DNA of 64,000 nt from Tetrahymena thermophila SB210 (Eukaryota > Ciliophora > Oligohymenophorea > Hymenostomatida > Tetrahymenidae). Location: assembly GCF_000189635.1 (NCBI RefSeq), contig NW_002476336.1, positions 1-64,000 of the forward strand. Direction: 5' to 3'. The notes below the pieces were generated by a model. That model ran no database searches. It was not told where the DNA came from and saw only the letters and a list, made by a program, of their open reading frames with translations. Position 1 is the first letter of the stretch. Each line of letters starts with the position of its first letter. Shown one piece after another: positions 24,912 through 37,900 of this stretch. Made by a program: the position numbers and the translations under genes.

Positions 24912-27900
24912 ATGTCAGTTCGACCCTAATCTGCTTAAGTAGCATCTGCTAAAAATCAAGTTTCAGCAAATTCAAATTTAAATCATTAGAAAGGTAACTC
25001 AATCGCTAACGGTCAAGTAAATGCAGGAGGAGCAAGTTTAAAAAATGGAGCATCTACTTCCTCTCGTTAGAGATAGTAAGCTTAAAGTCTCGCCATTAAG
25101 CGCAAAAAGAATTAAACTCCTTTTTCATTTTATAAGGATGTTTGTTAGAAGCTTAACTGCAACATGAACAACGCAATCACACATGGCTTAAAAGGGGATG
25201 AATTAATTATTAACGTTGATAACTTAACTTCACCTGATGTAGATCCAATGAGAGTTTTGCTAAGAGAATGCGAGTTTTCTATCATTACTCTGACTGGAAA
25301 TAAAGAATTTAACGAAGAAAAGTTTTATTAAGAACATGAATAAATCATATTTAATTACCGCAATTAATCAACTATTAGCAATACTAATAGCATTTCAAAA
25401 ATAAATTTACCTCACTAAAATAATTTTGGTATGTCTTCTAATGGATTTTAAACAGTAGATGAAAGAGGAAGAACTCTTAATCAAGATTTAGGATATAATG
25501 ATGGGCATTAAGGTGGTTTAACACCATTAGGAAATCACAACAGTTAGAAGTAAAGAATAGGTGATGCATCAAACAAAAGCTAAAACAACAAGGATAATCT
25601 AGGAGGTTTTAAAAAGTTATCGAATGCAACTGCAGAAGGGAGCTAAAATATTAAAGATGGAGCAAACAAATCTAAAAAGCAGAAGAAGAATTTTAGCAGT
25701 TAAACTTAGAGTTTTAATTAATTGATGCATTCAGTAGGGCTCAATATTGGAAGAGCTTCAACTTCGGATGTTCAGCTTACAGTAGTGAAAATAATAAATT
25801 TAAATTTGAAAGCTGAAAGTTTAGCAGCAATATGCTAAGGACTATAGAAGTCACAAACAGTGAAAGAGCTCTACATTTAGAACTGTAATTTAAATTCTGA
25901 AACAATAGAAAAAGGAATGCTTCCATATATTGGTGAAACTAGATCACTAAATTTGCTTGATCTCTCTTTTAATAAACTAGATGGTTAATCAGGAGGATTA
26001 ATCGGTAAGCTTCTTTCTTCACACTCTAAAAATAGAGATGAGCACATATGGTTATGTGGCCTTAGAGGAGAAGTTCCTGAAAATAATGTAAACCTAGAAG
26101 GTATTTGTGAAGTCAATTTAATGGGAAATTTATTAACAGATAGCAGCATCAAAGATTTATGCTACTTTTTATAATAAGATGGTTGGACACGTAATATAAA
26201 TTTACGTTTTAATCGCATCGGAGCTGATGGTCTTGTTGAATTAAACAAGATGCTAGATAATAATGAAAACCTAATTAGCTTAGACATACGCAATAATCCA
26301 GGTATGACTCCTAATGCAGATGACTATTAGAAATATGGCTAGTCAATAAAATTTATTTCAAAGAGTATTTTTAATAGACTCCTCAACAATATTAAGGTGT
26401 TTAAATAAAAACACGATGATATGACAAGAAAGCAATAAGAATAAATTATTACAAACATTTTATATGAAAATAATAATTAGCTTCCTCCCAACATTTTCCC
26501 TTAAATTTAACAAGACGAAGCTGCTATGATGATGATGGCCTCTTAAAATTAATAGCAATAGTAACAGTTACAACATCCAAACCTTATACCCCAGCAATAA
26601 AATTATTTAGGTTAGGTACCATAATAGTAGTAATAGTAGTAATTACAATTACAATAAGAGTAATTATATATGCAATATTAATAATAAAATTAATAACAAT
26701 TAATGTTGTAGTAGTAATAGTAGCAATAACAGGATATTAACTACCAGGCAAATTGTAAATTTTTTTAAAAATTAAACAAAAAATATGTTAATAAATTTTT
26801 TATTTCAAAATTTAAAAGTATAAGGATAAAATTTGTAATAGATTCAGTAAGAAATATAGGCTTAGAATGCTTAAATGTATGCTCAATAAGCAGCAAATAT
26901 ACCTCAAGAGTAATAGTATAAGCACTTAGAAAATTAAGAAGATGAGTATCAAGATGAGGATTAGTAAGAGAAAGATTAGGAAGATGGAAATGAGGAGCTT
27001 TAATAATAAGAAGAATAAGGTTAAGAAGAATTACATGCTGAAGAAGGAGATGAAGAGTTAACTGAGGAGCAGCTATTACTAAAAGAAAAACAAAATTTTG
27101 TTTTGAGTGAGGAATTTATTGAAATTCAATAATAAAATTTCGCAAACGAATATGGAGATAATTAAGACTTTTTAAATTTAACTCCTGAAGAGCAAGAAAT
27201 AGTTTTCTAACAATATCTTACTCATCACTAACAGTAATATTTGCTTGAACTAGAAAATGAAGTAATAACATTGAAATTCAATTATCTTTTTTGTTTATTT
27301 ATTTTTTGTTAAAAATTCTTAAATTATAAAGGAATAAATGGAAGGAGTTTAAGAGGTTCAAGAAGAATAATATGAAGAAGATGATGAAGAGGACGAAAAT
27401 TAACCACACGATAATCATTATAATGAATAATAGATTTATTACTAATAAAATGAAGCAAATAATGAAATCCATGAGGTGGATGCATTAAAAAAAAATAGTA
27501 AAGTCTAAAATTAAGATTTTGATTAGAATAAAGATTAAGTAGAATTTCAAGAGAACGAACATGATGAAGAAGTTACAGAAAATAATTAAAATATTGAAGA
27601 TTTTCCTTAGGAAATTGAAGAAGAAGAGTATGATGAAGAGAAAATAAAGCAAGTTATGGATTAAATCTATTAAAATTAAAATTTAGAGCAAATCGTTGAT
27701 AAAAATTGTAAATGTTGCCTGCAATTACAAGATAAAATACTTTAATCTGAATACGAAAAACTGATTATACTTATTAAGTGGAATAATTGCAAAGTTCGCT
27801 TGCAGTAAATCGAAAAACAAAATGACTCTTAAAAAGCAAGCTTAAAGCAATAAATTTAATAACTACAGTTAACAGCTTCATAGCAGAATTAATAATTGTA

Positions 27901-28579
27901 GCAATAGCAAATAGCTAATAGCTGGTCTGCAATATAACCTAACACTATGGATTAAGAAAATAATAATTTAATAATGCATCCTGAAAGCTTTTTACTTGGA
28001 GGTAAGCCCTAACAGTAGCTAGCCATGAATGCAAATCCTTAAGGAAACGATTAAAATGAGGGAGAAGACAACATGTTAAACAGGATTGAAGGTCTGATGA
28101 CTGAACTAACACGCCTTATGGATAATTTAGAAATAATGTAAAATAATGTGACTAACAATATAACTTGCTAATTATCAAATACCACTAATACTAATAATCA
28201 AACTTACCATCTCCTTAACTCAAATCCTAATATTAACTTTAACAATACTTTCACAAATATTTTAGGAGGATCCCATAATAATTCAAACATTTTACCTAGA
28301 AATGCTAATTCCAACCTTTTGAACAATTTAAATCAGTAAACAATTATTTAATAATAACAAACCTCCACCTTTGTTCCATCACAATCTTCAAATAATAATA
28401 CTTAAATATAATAAGTATCTTCTACTTAAAGTGGATAAAAAAAATAGAAAAAGAATCCTTAAAGGTAAATTGTATAGTAGTAATACTACTAATAACAACA
28501 ATAATAACCTTAATAACTAATTCAAGCATAGCAGTAGTCACAACAATAAAAATTTAGTGGACACAATAACTCTAGATGA
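24912..28579 (+). CDS. CEP78: CEP78-like leucine-rich-repeat centriolar protein
   Basis: Three exons (24912-26754, 26819-27261, 27332-28579), 1177 residues. The N-terminal segment FYKDVCQKLNCNMNNAI through NVDNLTSPDVDPMRVLL lines up with the CEP78 N-terminus. The ribonuclease-inhibitor-like LRR block (about residues 280-480) follows CEP78 order: AICQGLQKSQTVKELYIQNC, then the insert DEHIWLCGLRGEVPE, then INLRFNRIGADGLVELNKML and ISLDIRNNPG. CEP78 is a centriole/basal-body protein that controls ciliary centriole maturation, which suits a multiciliated cell. The second half is ciliate-specific: a glutamine run written with TAA/TAG/CAA/CAG, long E/D/Q-rich stretches, a coiled-coil-like region with a CKCC cluster, and an N-rich tail. 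Assignment rests on my recall of the human protein's motif order; the LRR identity is safe. Confidence 0.78.
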
Positions 28580-28981
28580 AAAAACAAAAAATTTAACTTT
28601 TTTTCATCAAGTTTAATTTGATAGTAAACAAACTTACTCCGTTTTTAAAATAAAATATGTAAGAAGATTTAACATAAATAAATATAACAATTTATTAATT
28701 AGTAGAATTAATTCATATTATAATTATTATTTTTAAATATAAATATAAAGCTTCTACTTTATGTTGTTTTAATTCAATAAATAAACCTGATTAATTTCTT
28801 GATTTTTTTTATTTGTTTTAATCTATTTTTTTCAAATGAAATTACAAATAAAAAATATTAATATAAAATTTTTGTAAAAATCTTTGAAAAATCTATATAA
28901 ATGGTGATTATTATCGATTTTTTTTTATACAGTTCTATTAATGAAGTTTAAGAGTTTTTATATTTATGAATACTCACTCAC
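28580..28981. other. Convergent intergenic region
   Basis: About 400 bp between convergent 3' ends. A TGAG tandem tract (minus strand) lies at 28972-28986, just after the stop of the channel gene. Otherwise nothing. Confidence 0.6.
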
Positions 28982-28986
28982 TCACT
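28972..28986 (-). repeat. TGAG tandem repeat at gene 3' end
   Basis: CACT repeats, read on the minus strand as TGAGTGAGTGAGT. The first TGA is the channel gene's stop (28982-28984), and the repeat supplies further TGA triplets in the other frames. Confidence 0.75.
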
Positions 28987-31900
28987 TCAGAGAAATAACT
29001 TAAGGATTTGGTTTATTTATATATTAAATGTTATCGTTCAAATTAAAAGTGTTCAAGTTGAAGATATCCTTTTTACTTGGAGGTTTGTAAGGTATAGCAG
29101 GATTACTCTATATATTTACAGTCCCAATACTAGAATTCATTTTTTCTATGTCGTAACCAGATGAGTGATGAATATTCCTATTTTCAACCTCTTCTATTAA
29201 CCTATTAGAAACATATGTAGTTAGGTGAGATCTCTTCTTTGTTTCTCTTCTTTGAGTTGTACGTTTTTTTCTGACTCTCCTAGAAACTTTTTTTCTTTGT
29301 AATTTATTGTATTTCTCTATTATATTTTCGACATTATTTTGAGGGAAATATAATTCAAAAGATTTAACAGTACCAATTGAAACACTATAAGATTATATAC
29401 TTTCAATAGGTTAATGACTTCTTTAACTAAACCTATTTTCTGTTGGGTAAATAGAAAATTATTATGTGAATTTTTAGGAAGGAGTTTGCTGGGTTATGCT
29501 AAGAGATCTTTGTTAGTTAAGATTAGAGTTTTACTTTTAAGTGTTAGTATTGTTAGTATCTTTTGGCACTGTGTTATTTTAATTTAGAGAATTTGAGTGG
29601 TTGACTGAGTTATTTGCAGTGTTTTATCCAGAAGGTCCCACTGCTACAGGTTAATTGTTTTAGCTTGAATTTTGAATTTTTTCATTCAAAATGGATGATT
29701 GTTAGGGATTTTAAGAAGAAGGAATATTGCTAACTATGTTGGAATTAATAACAGCTGAATTTATACTGTTAACCGGGATCGAGTTTTATTAATTACCTAG
29801 GTTAATTGCATTATTCAGAGCATTTAGAGATGAAGTCGGAGGAATATTATTATTCATGGAAGAAGAAGGAAGCTAGTACAATTAATTAATAATATTAGAA
29901 GAATTATTATTATACATACTATTAGAATTTTAGCTTTCTTTCCTTGGATTGTGTATTGGACTAATATTATTATTGATATCCATGTTAGAGAACTTTATTT
30001 AATTCACGTTTTTATCTAATTCTATTTGTCCATTCGATGATATGCTATTGCTTTTGTTACTTTGGTGAAGACTGTTTAAGCTCCCATCCATGTCTAGCTA
30101 TTGTAGCGTCTTTGTAATCGTTGTTTTTGATGTTTTATTTGTTCGATTAGTCTTATTTGTTTTGTTTGTCTTATTAGTTGAGTGCCTTTTTTCATTTCTT
30201 CTTAGTGATTAATTTTCTTCTTCCTCTTATTCATACTTATCTAGAATATTTTCATAGCTCAGGTGCTAATCGCTTTCTGACCTCCTTAGCATAGAAAATA
30301 TTCTTTTTGAATCTTCATTGTTAAAGAATTCAGCACTGTTGATCCTTCCTACTGTATTTAATTCATAATTGTTTGATAAACTTACTCTTCTGTCCTTTGT
30401 ATTCCATGATAAAGCACTTTTTAATTCACTTGGTTCTTCCCCATGCTAGCCAACACTTACATCAGAAATTTTTACTAATCTACCAAATTTACTAATGCTT
30501 ACACTCGAGGGTCTTCCTCTATTATATGTACCTTCCTTTTCCTCTCTAATAAAGATATTATTTATTTTGATAATGTTCATTATATAAAAAATTACTTTGA
30601 CTAATCTAATCTTGAACCTAAATGACTTTTTTAAGATTCCGAATCTTTATGCTTATGTCGTGCTGTAAATTTTGAAGAACCTGAATGTACTCTTAAAATA
30701 CTTTTACGATCAAACCTAGATTAATTGAGAGTATGAGTTTCAACATCATTATAGCTAGAATATTAGCTTGTTTCTCCTAAAAATTAAATTGATGTATCTG
30801 ACGAGTATTACTCCTATTCGAGAGATTCCAACATATTTAAAAATTTCTCTTAAAATTGCTATGCTTTATGACTGATAAGATAACTTTAAAGAATTGATTT
30901 AACTTTTTTTCGTTTAGCTGACCTCTTAAAATTCAAAATAGTATGCTTTATTTGCTTATTTATTTCTTTGATAACTTTTTAAGGCTATGTGCCATAGAAT
31001 AAGTAGGGACAATCTAAAACATAGTGGTTGACTTAATTACAAGAGTAGCAGCTCAAGCCAATCTGACTTAAATCTTGCTTAAATGTTATTAAATCTTTTA
31101 AATAACAGAAAGCTTCTCTTTCTTTAGGAAATTCTCTTAACAATTCAAGCATATCATTCAAAGTAATGCAGAGCATTCTACTTACTCCTAAGCTTTTTGC
31201 ACTTAGTTATACTTCATAGTTAGAAGAAAAAAATTCATACATCCCAAAACATTAATTTGCTTGAACTTTTTTAAATATTTTTTGCTATTTATGAGCAAAG
31301 CTACCCATTTCAACAAAAAGTTATATTTCTCCATGAGTTACTATGTAAAGTGAAGGGATCTCGACATTTCCCTATCTCATTATCAATTCATCAGGCCCAA
31401 ATGATATTTCTTTACTTCTCAAAGCTAATTTCTCAAGAAATTTAGGATTCCAAGAAAAGAATTTTCTAAATAACTATATTTTTTTTACAGCCTTCATGAA
31501 TACATCTTTGATTATTTCCTATTTGAGATAGTTAGATAAACTATTTAAGCTTTCTTGTGTGCTCCACTATTATTCTTACTCTTCACTATACATAAATTCT
31601 AAGTACTTTCTTGACCTTTCTCTTAGATAAGGATCTACTTCGTGAGTGCTCATATAGTTGCTCAACGACTTTAGCTATTTAAGATACTCCTCTCTCCTTT
31701 TATCTAAAACTTTTAGAATTTTTCTGACTTCATACAGCAGATAAGCAAATAAACTTATCCCTAATATACTCATAGCAACTAAATAAATAGCTTCTTATCT
31801 ACTTAAGAACGTTTAAGAGTACCTTTCTATATAAAAAAATAATTTAAACAAAAAGTTAGTTAGAGTTATTTATTTTACATTGAAAGAAAGTGAGATTTGA

Positions 31901-33714
31901 TATTATAGTTAATGTAGAAAGGAGATACAAGTCTATATTTTATTAAGATTATAATTCATTTAGTTTTTGAGCTTAATACAACCATCCATTTTAAGAATCA
32001 TTTAGTTAGTTATATCCAATCTTATACCAAAAGCATGCTCCCAAATGACAAATAAATAGTATCTGTGCTAATAATTTTATTATATTTATGTATGTCAAAA
32101 CGGAAGAATAGAGTAACAATCTCTCAGTTTACTTACTCAAAAAATTCTTATAAACAAACCACCTGAAAAAAAATAGGAACATTAAGAAATTACTGGGAGG
32201 CATAAAAAATGAGATTGTAGATATAATATCTAAGAAAAAATAGTTTTTTAAATATCTTGAAAAGATTTAAGCATGATCATTAATAACATTTCCTTTTTCA
32301 AAGTAAGTCGTGTTTGAAATCACTACGATATTTAAGAAAAATATAACAGGCATTATTATATTGAGAGTTATAAAAGTAGGATATTATCGGGAAATATTGA
32401 AGCAGTATTCATAAGGCAAATAAATTGATATACAGATCGTGAGCAAAAAAATGAAGTTAGACCAAACCAATATAAAAAACGAGGTTGAATCAAATGTTTA
32501 TATTCTCTTAAACAAAGCAGAAGTATGTTTTTTAAAGCTATTTGTACATGACGATATACATTAAATCAAGGGCCTCATTTTTTATCTAAAGGACTTTCTA
32601 AATAATTTATATCTCTTGAGGATATATTTATATTTGTTTCTTTTATTTACATCTGCATATTTTTAAAAGCCATTCAATTGTAGGCTTTCTATAAATTTGT
32701 TATCTTTCTACCCCCAATTATCATCAGAAATATCTTTTGCACCTTTATCATTAATTGCATTAAGTTGAGTTTCGAAAAGTAACTCTGGGTGCCTGAATAT
32801 TTTTACTTGTTTCATTTTCATTACCATTCTACTTACATAAGACATTATAAAAAAGAATTTTTGTTTCCATATCATATCAGGAGTTCTAATAGTTACTACA
32901 TGACTACGATGAGTTTTTGATTAGATAGTTTTTCTTTTTTACTAAGTATTTTCCTTAATATAAGTATTTGAGTTTACTTTTGCTAACTACCTTGATATGT
33001 TGATCTATCCACTTTTATTTTCTATTACAAATAATAATGTTAAATATTTGTTTCTGAAAAGCAATATTTTTTTCTTAAATCCATTCTCTAAAAAAACTAA
33101 TATCTATGAATTCTACACATATTTTTATGTCTATAAAGCATAAATTTTATGGGCTAGCATTTTTTTATTTTATTTATTGAAAGATTCTTGAAAAAGACTA
33201 TATAATTTTTACCTACTTCTTCGGTAAGAGGTACTATTTCTTCTAAATCTTTTTTATTTCTTCCTCCAAAGCTTTCTAGATCTGTCAAAGTAAAAAGCTT
33301 TCCTCTTTTTATTGCACCAAGCCGCGGGTCGTTGAAATCTTATATATCAACAGAAATTGAAGAAAACTTACTTGCTATTTTTGAGGGGCTATTTTAGGAA
33401 TTGCTAGAAAATGTTTGGGGAGTATTTTCAGAAATATTTTCCTATATTAATGATAACTAATCACTTTTAAACTTAACAATATCTGCATTTATAGACTCAC
33501 TATAATCTTTATTTTTTTAAATTAATTATATTTCTTAAGCTTAAAAAGGCTATTCGTCATAATGCTATACAAAAATATTCAGATTTTAAGCTGTAAAATT
33601 ATATTGTTAACTAGGAGATACTCCTTAAGGAGAATTAACTAAATCTTTTACATTATTTTTATTTTATTATGAAATACTTATAGCCTTCTAAAGTTATGGG
33701 CTATTTATATCCAT
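28982..33714 (-). CDS. Six-helix channel with cyclic nucleotide-binding domain, atypical pore, CCHC knuckle
   Basis: Four exons (33714-33213, 33153-31879, 31826-30596, 30545-28982), about 1523 residues. After a low-complexity N-terminus, S1-S6 follow the CNG/HCN/EAG plan: S2 VISNTTYFEKGNVINDHAQ, S3 SRYLKNYFFLDIISTISFFM, S5 HLGACFWYKIG, S6 AIYLVAMSILGISLFAYLLY. A C-linker and a cNBD follow (FGPDELIMRQGNVEI, YIVTHGEIQLFVE, about residues 730-830), then a CX2CX4HX4C knuckle (about 848-861) and a long N/S-rich tail with basic patches. The pore reads LYLLSTLTIISN then TFFQRYSQTFLS. Where potassium channels have GYGD, R594-Y-S-Q597 stands, split by the intron at 31827-31878. The intron at 33154-33212 could use another acceptor. 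The frame stays open above 33714 to 34029, so the start is uncertain. Confidence 0.85.
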
Positions 33715-34985
33715 ATCTTAGTCTAGTACTATAATAATGGCTGATTAATTAAATCGAATATCTATGAAATTTTTTATTTGCTCTCTTTGATTTTTCTTAT
33801 AACTATCTTATTATTTTTAATTAGAATTCAGTCTAATATTTGTAAATTTTATGTAAAATCTAATTTGATGACAAAAATAATCTTACTACAACTATGATAT
33901 AATCATGCACCCTGTAAATATCAATTAAAGATAATATCCACTAGTTTTTCTTTAAAATTTAGAGCAAACAACTAATTATTACATATATGATTTTAGTTTA
34001 CAATATTAAATTTAAGTTATTATTATCATTCAAGTCTCATTTAATCTTATTTAAGTTAAGTTTGAATCGAAGCTCTAAATTGTTTTAAATAAAATAAAAA
34101 AAATGATAAATTTTTTGTTTGTTACTCCAAGATTCAAAATTTCATAAATTTGGCAATTTTTAAGTTGCTGATTTTATTTAGTATTTCAAAGCTTAATAAA
34201 TAAATCATTAACTTATTATAAAAAATTAAATTATATTTATCATTTGAGTGATTTTGATTAAAATTAAATTATAAAGCTAACTTCTCAATTTCAAATTGGT
34301 AAAATTTATTTAGAAATAATTTTATTAATTGATTTTATAAAAGAATGAAATTGATGGTGATAATTTTGAGATTTTAGGTAATAATTCTAAAATATACTAT
34401 TGAATTGGTTTATTTTGATTTGAAATTTATTATAGAAGATACTTTCTTTTTAATTTTCTATCTATCTATCAAAAATTAACATTAGAGTTACTTATTAAAA
34501 TTTAAGAAACAAAAATTAACTTAATTTCTAATTTTTGTTATATTACACTTAAAGCAGATGAGCTAACCACGTACTCAATTAGTTTTCTTTGAGAATAATT
34601 ATTAACTGTTTGTTCATAACATGGAAATTTTTTTATAAAATATTTTTAGAATTGGAATAAGACAAAAGAATTTAGGAAATACATATAAACTAACATGGTA
34701 AATAAAATATACAATATACTTTATGTTTTTAATCATCAAGACCTCTAAAAGAAATATTTTTAAATATAAATTTTACTAGAGTATGGTAATAAAAATTAGA
34801 TTGAAGAAAAGTAAGTACCTTTTTGGTTAATAAATTGTCAGGCAACATCTTCAAGGCAAGTTTTAAGTCACCAAAATATTGCTGAACGTAAATAATCTTT
34901 AGAAATAAGCAAAGTAGTAATAAAATAATTCGTTTATAATTAGCCAATCCTGAATAATCACAGAATCACTAAAACAGCCAGGAGT
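33715..34985. other. Divergent intergenic region
   Basis: About 1.3 kb between divergent genes. The part just above 33714 may include extra N-terminal coding sequence or 5' leader of the channel gene. A 72-codon minus-strand frame at 34729-34947 looks like spacer. Confidence 0.55.
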
Positions 34986-37900
34986 ATGAATAACCATCAT
35001 TCCCTTCTAGATAGTAAAATTAAAAATTTTTTTATCATGAATTAATAAAGGATGAAAATTTATTTTAAAAAAGAATCGATTTAATAGAGGTTGATGAAAA
35101 TTCAAATTTTGATAGTAAAAATGCTCACGTTTAAAGTAAATAAATCGAACACATTTAAGATAAAGCTATGACCCCTTAAAAGCAGGCTTAAGCATTTGAT
35201 GATATATTATTGGATCTTATAGTTCCTTCAGAGAGATCTATAAATTAAAATTAAAAAAAATATGACTTATAAACATAAGAATATGCTATAAATTAATGGA
35301 ATTGTGTAATGAGTACCTAATAAAATATTTCTTTGAATAAATAAAATAAAGATTAGGATGAACTTAAAGATGAGTAAAACTTAAAAGATCAAATTTAGAA
35401 AGAATGGAGTAATTCTAATTAGAATTCAAATGATTAACAATAAATTTAATAGTAAATAAATGGTGACACCTTTTTTGATTTAAAAGAATTCAACAAATAG
35501 TTCAATGATTTAAAAGAAACGAATGATTTCAGCGAGTAAAATATAAAGTCTGATGAAAATAAAATGAATAATATTCCATAATAGAGTTAATAGTACCTAA
35601 ATAGAAATTAATTTGACATAGATGAGAAAGATTAATTTGATATAGAAGATAAAAATGAATAAGGCTTTACTTTGATAACAAAAAACTAAAATAAATAATT
35701 GATAGAATCAAATGATAATCCTTAGAACATAAACGAAGATTTGTATATAAACGAAAACTTTAACAATCTAATTGAAACTATAGATGAATAGGAATTTGAA
35801 CAAAAATAATAAAGTAGGTACAAATAAAGATATTATAGCGAATATACTCATGTAGATAATGCTTTACTATAACCAACATAAGGATTATATGATATTTGTG
35901 ACAATATAAATGAAAATGAAAATGATTCTAAATAACTTAACTAAAAATAAAAAAAAATGTAATTACTACACAACTAATCATCAAAAGATATGTTTCAATC
36001 GGCATAAAATGGGTTTAAAAATAATAGACTGAGTCATAATGTCTAGCTTTCCACGAATGTACCAGATCCATTAGATTTTTACTCTCACAGACCAGTAATT
36101 TGATCATATATTAATAAAAAGGCTTGAAATTTAAATTTTTTTTCTTCAGCCTACAGGATATTTCACTCTGAAAAGAGGTGTCACAGGAGTTTCTCAAGTA
36201 GTAGATCTTTTGCAAGAAGCCAATATTCTGAAGGAAGAGCAAAAAAAGTAGTTAAAGAGAGATTAATTTATGATTGAGTTTAATACAGATCCCAACTCAG
36301 CTATCTAAAAATTAGAGTAAGACTAAAAACTCAGTCTATAAAATATAGCAGAATTTTTGTTGAAGGCTGAAGGAATAAGAAAAAATACTCTTGGATAATT
36401 TTTTGGGTATATATATTTCTATATAAATAAATAATATTTATTAATCAATCTTGAAAATGTTAAACAGGAAAGAAACATAAAAAAATCAAGATATTTTAAG
36501 AGAGTTCTGTAAAATCATCGATTTCAATAATTAAACGATTGATGAAGCTTTGAGGTATTAATTTTATCATGGCTTATTAAAAAATTTATTTTAATTGATT
36601 AATAATTTGATAGGTCTTTGATGAGTAAATTCAGACTTCCAGGAGAATCTTAATAAATAGACAGAATAATGTGTGCTTTTTCTGAATCATATCATGAGCA
36701 AAATCCGAATACTTTTGAAAATTCTGACATCGTTTACATTTTAGCCTATTCTATAATAATGCTACACACAGATATCCACTCTGACAAAATAGAAAAAAAA
36801 GATAAGATGAAAAGATAAGATTATGTTGAGAGAACAATAAATGTTACAAAAAGTAAAACAGTTACTTTTAAAGTACTTTCTGAAATATATGATAGGATAT
36901 AAGCAAAATAATTTGAATGTGAGTAAGATGGTAAATTATTACAGTTTTATATATTTAAGTTATATCAAAATAATAATCTTAATTAGCTTTTGAGAAGGCA
37001 TATGACATTCTACTTATATCTCATGCAGATAATCAAACAGATTTTTCTAAGCTTCTTAATAAAGATATTAAAATATTTTAGAATGGAAGTTTATTTTTAA
37101 AATATGGAAGATCAGGTAGTCCTAAGGAAAAATTTGTAAATCTATCTGAATCTGGAGATAAAATTCAATGGTGTGACCCTAAAAATAAAAGTAAGAAAAG
37201 AGAAATCTTAATAGATGATGTAATTAATTAACATAAATTTATTTTGGTTGTTATAATAAATTTAATTTAAAATATAATTATAAGATATATGAAATAACAA
37301 TTGGGAGTGATAAAACTGAAGTACTTAGAAAAAATAAAGTTCCTAAGCAGTTTGATAATTTATGCTTCTCTTTACTTGTAATAGGACATGACAATGGTAA
37401 AAGAAGTCTTGACCTAAAAGCGAAAGATGAGGATTAAAGAAATAAATGGGTTCGTTTTTGCTACTAAAGACTACTTTTTGCTAAGTAGCAAGCATTCGAA
37501 TTCAAAAAGGCTAAATTTAGTATGTAAGAATACAAAGAAGAAATAGCTGGAATTTGGAAGAGCTAAATTTTTGAATAGTTTGATAAATTTTGGGATTATG
37601 AAAAAAATTTACCTCTTAATATGGATAAGTTTTACAAGTTTAAAAGCAAAAGTAAAGAAAATAGCAAAAACTTATGGAAGAATGTAATGAAAAAGAAAAA
37701 GCAATAAACATAAAGATATTCTTAAGTTGGAATTTTTAATGAAAGCGAAATGATAAGAGAACACATAGAAGATTTGCAAAAAGACAAAGAAATACTATTC
37801 ATTAGATTATGGAAATAGGGACTACCTCATTTTGTTAGAAAGACTCTATATAAGCTATCTATTGGAAACAGTTTATAAATAACTCACTAATATTATTTAA

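Noticed and set aside
33715-34029. N-terminal extension of the CNBD channel to an ATG at 34029.
   Set aside because: The frame is open but most of the added sequence resembles spacer. I kept the start at 33714, noting that a start at 33906 or an extra exon is possible.
34729-34947. 72-codon hydrophobic minus-strand frame upstream of the Sec7 gene.
   Set aside because: It has spacer-like composition, no family features, and lies in a promoter region.
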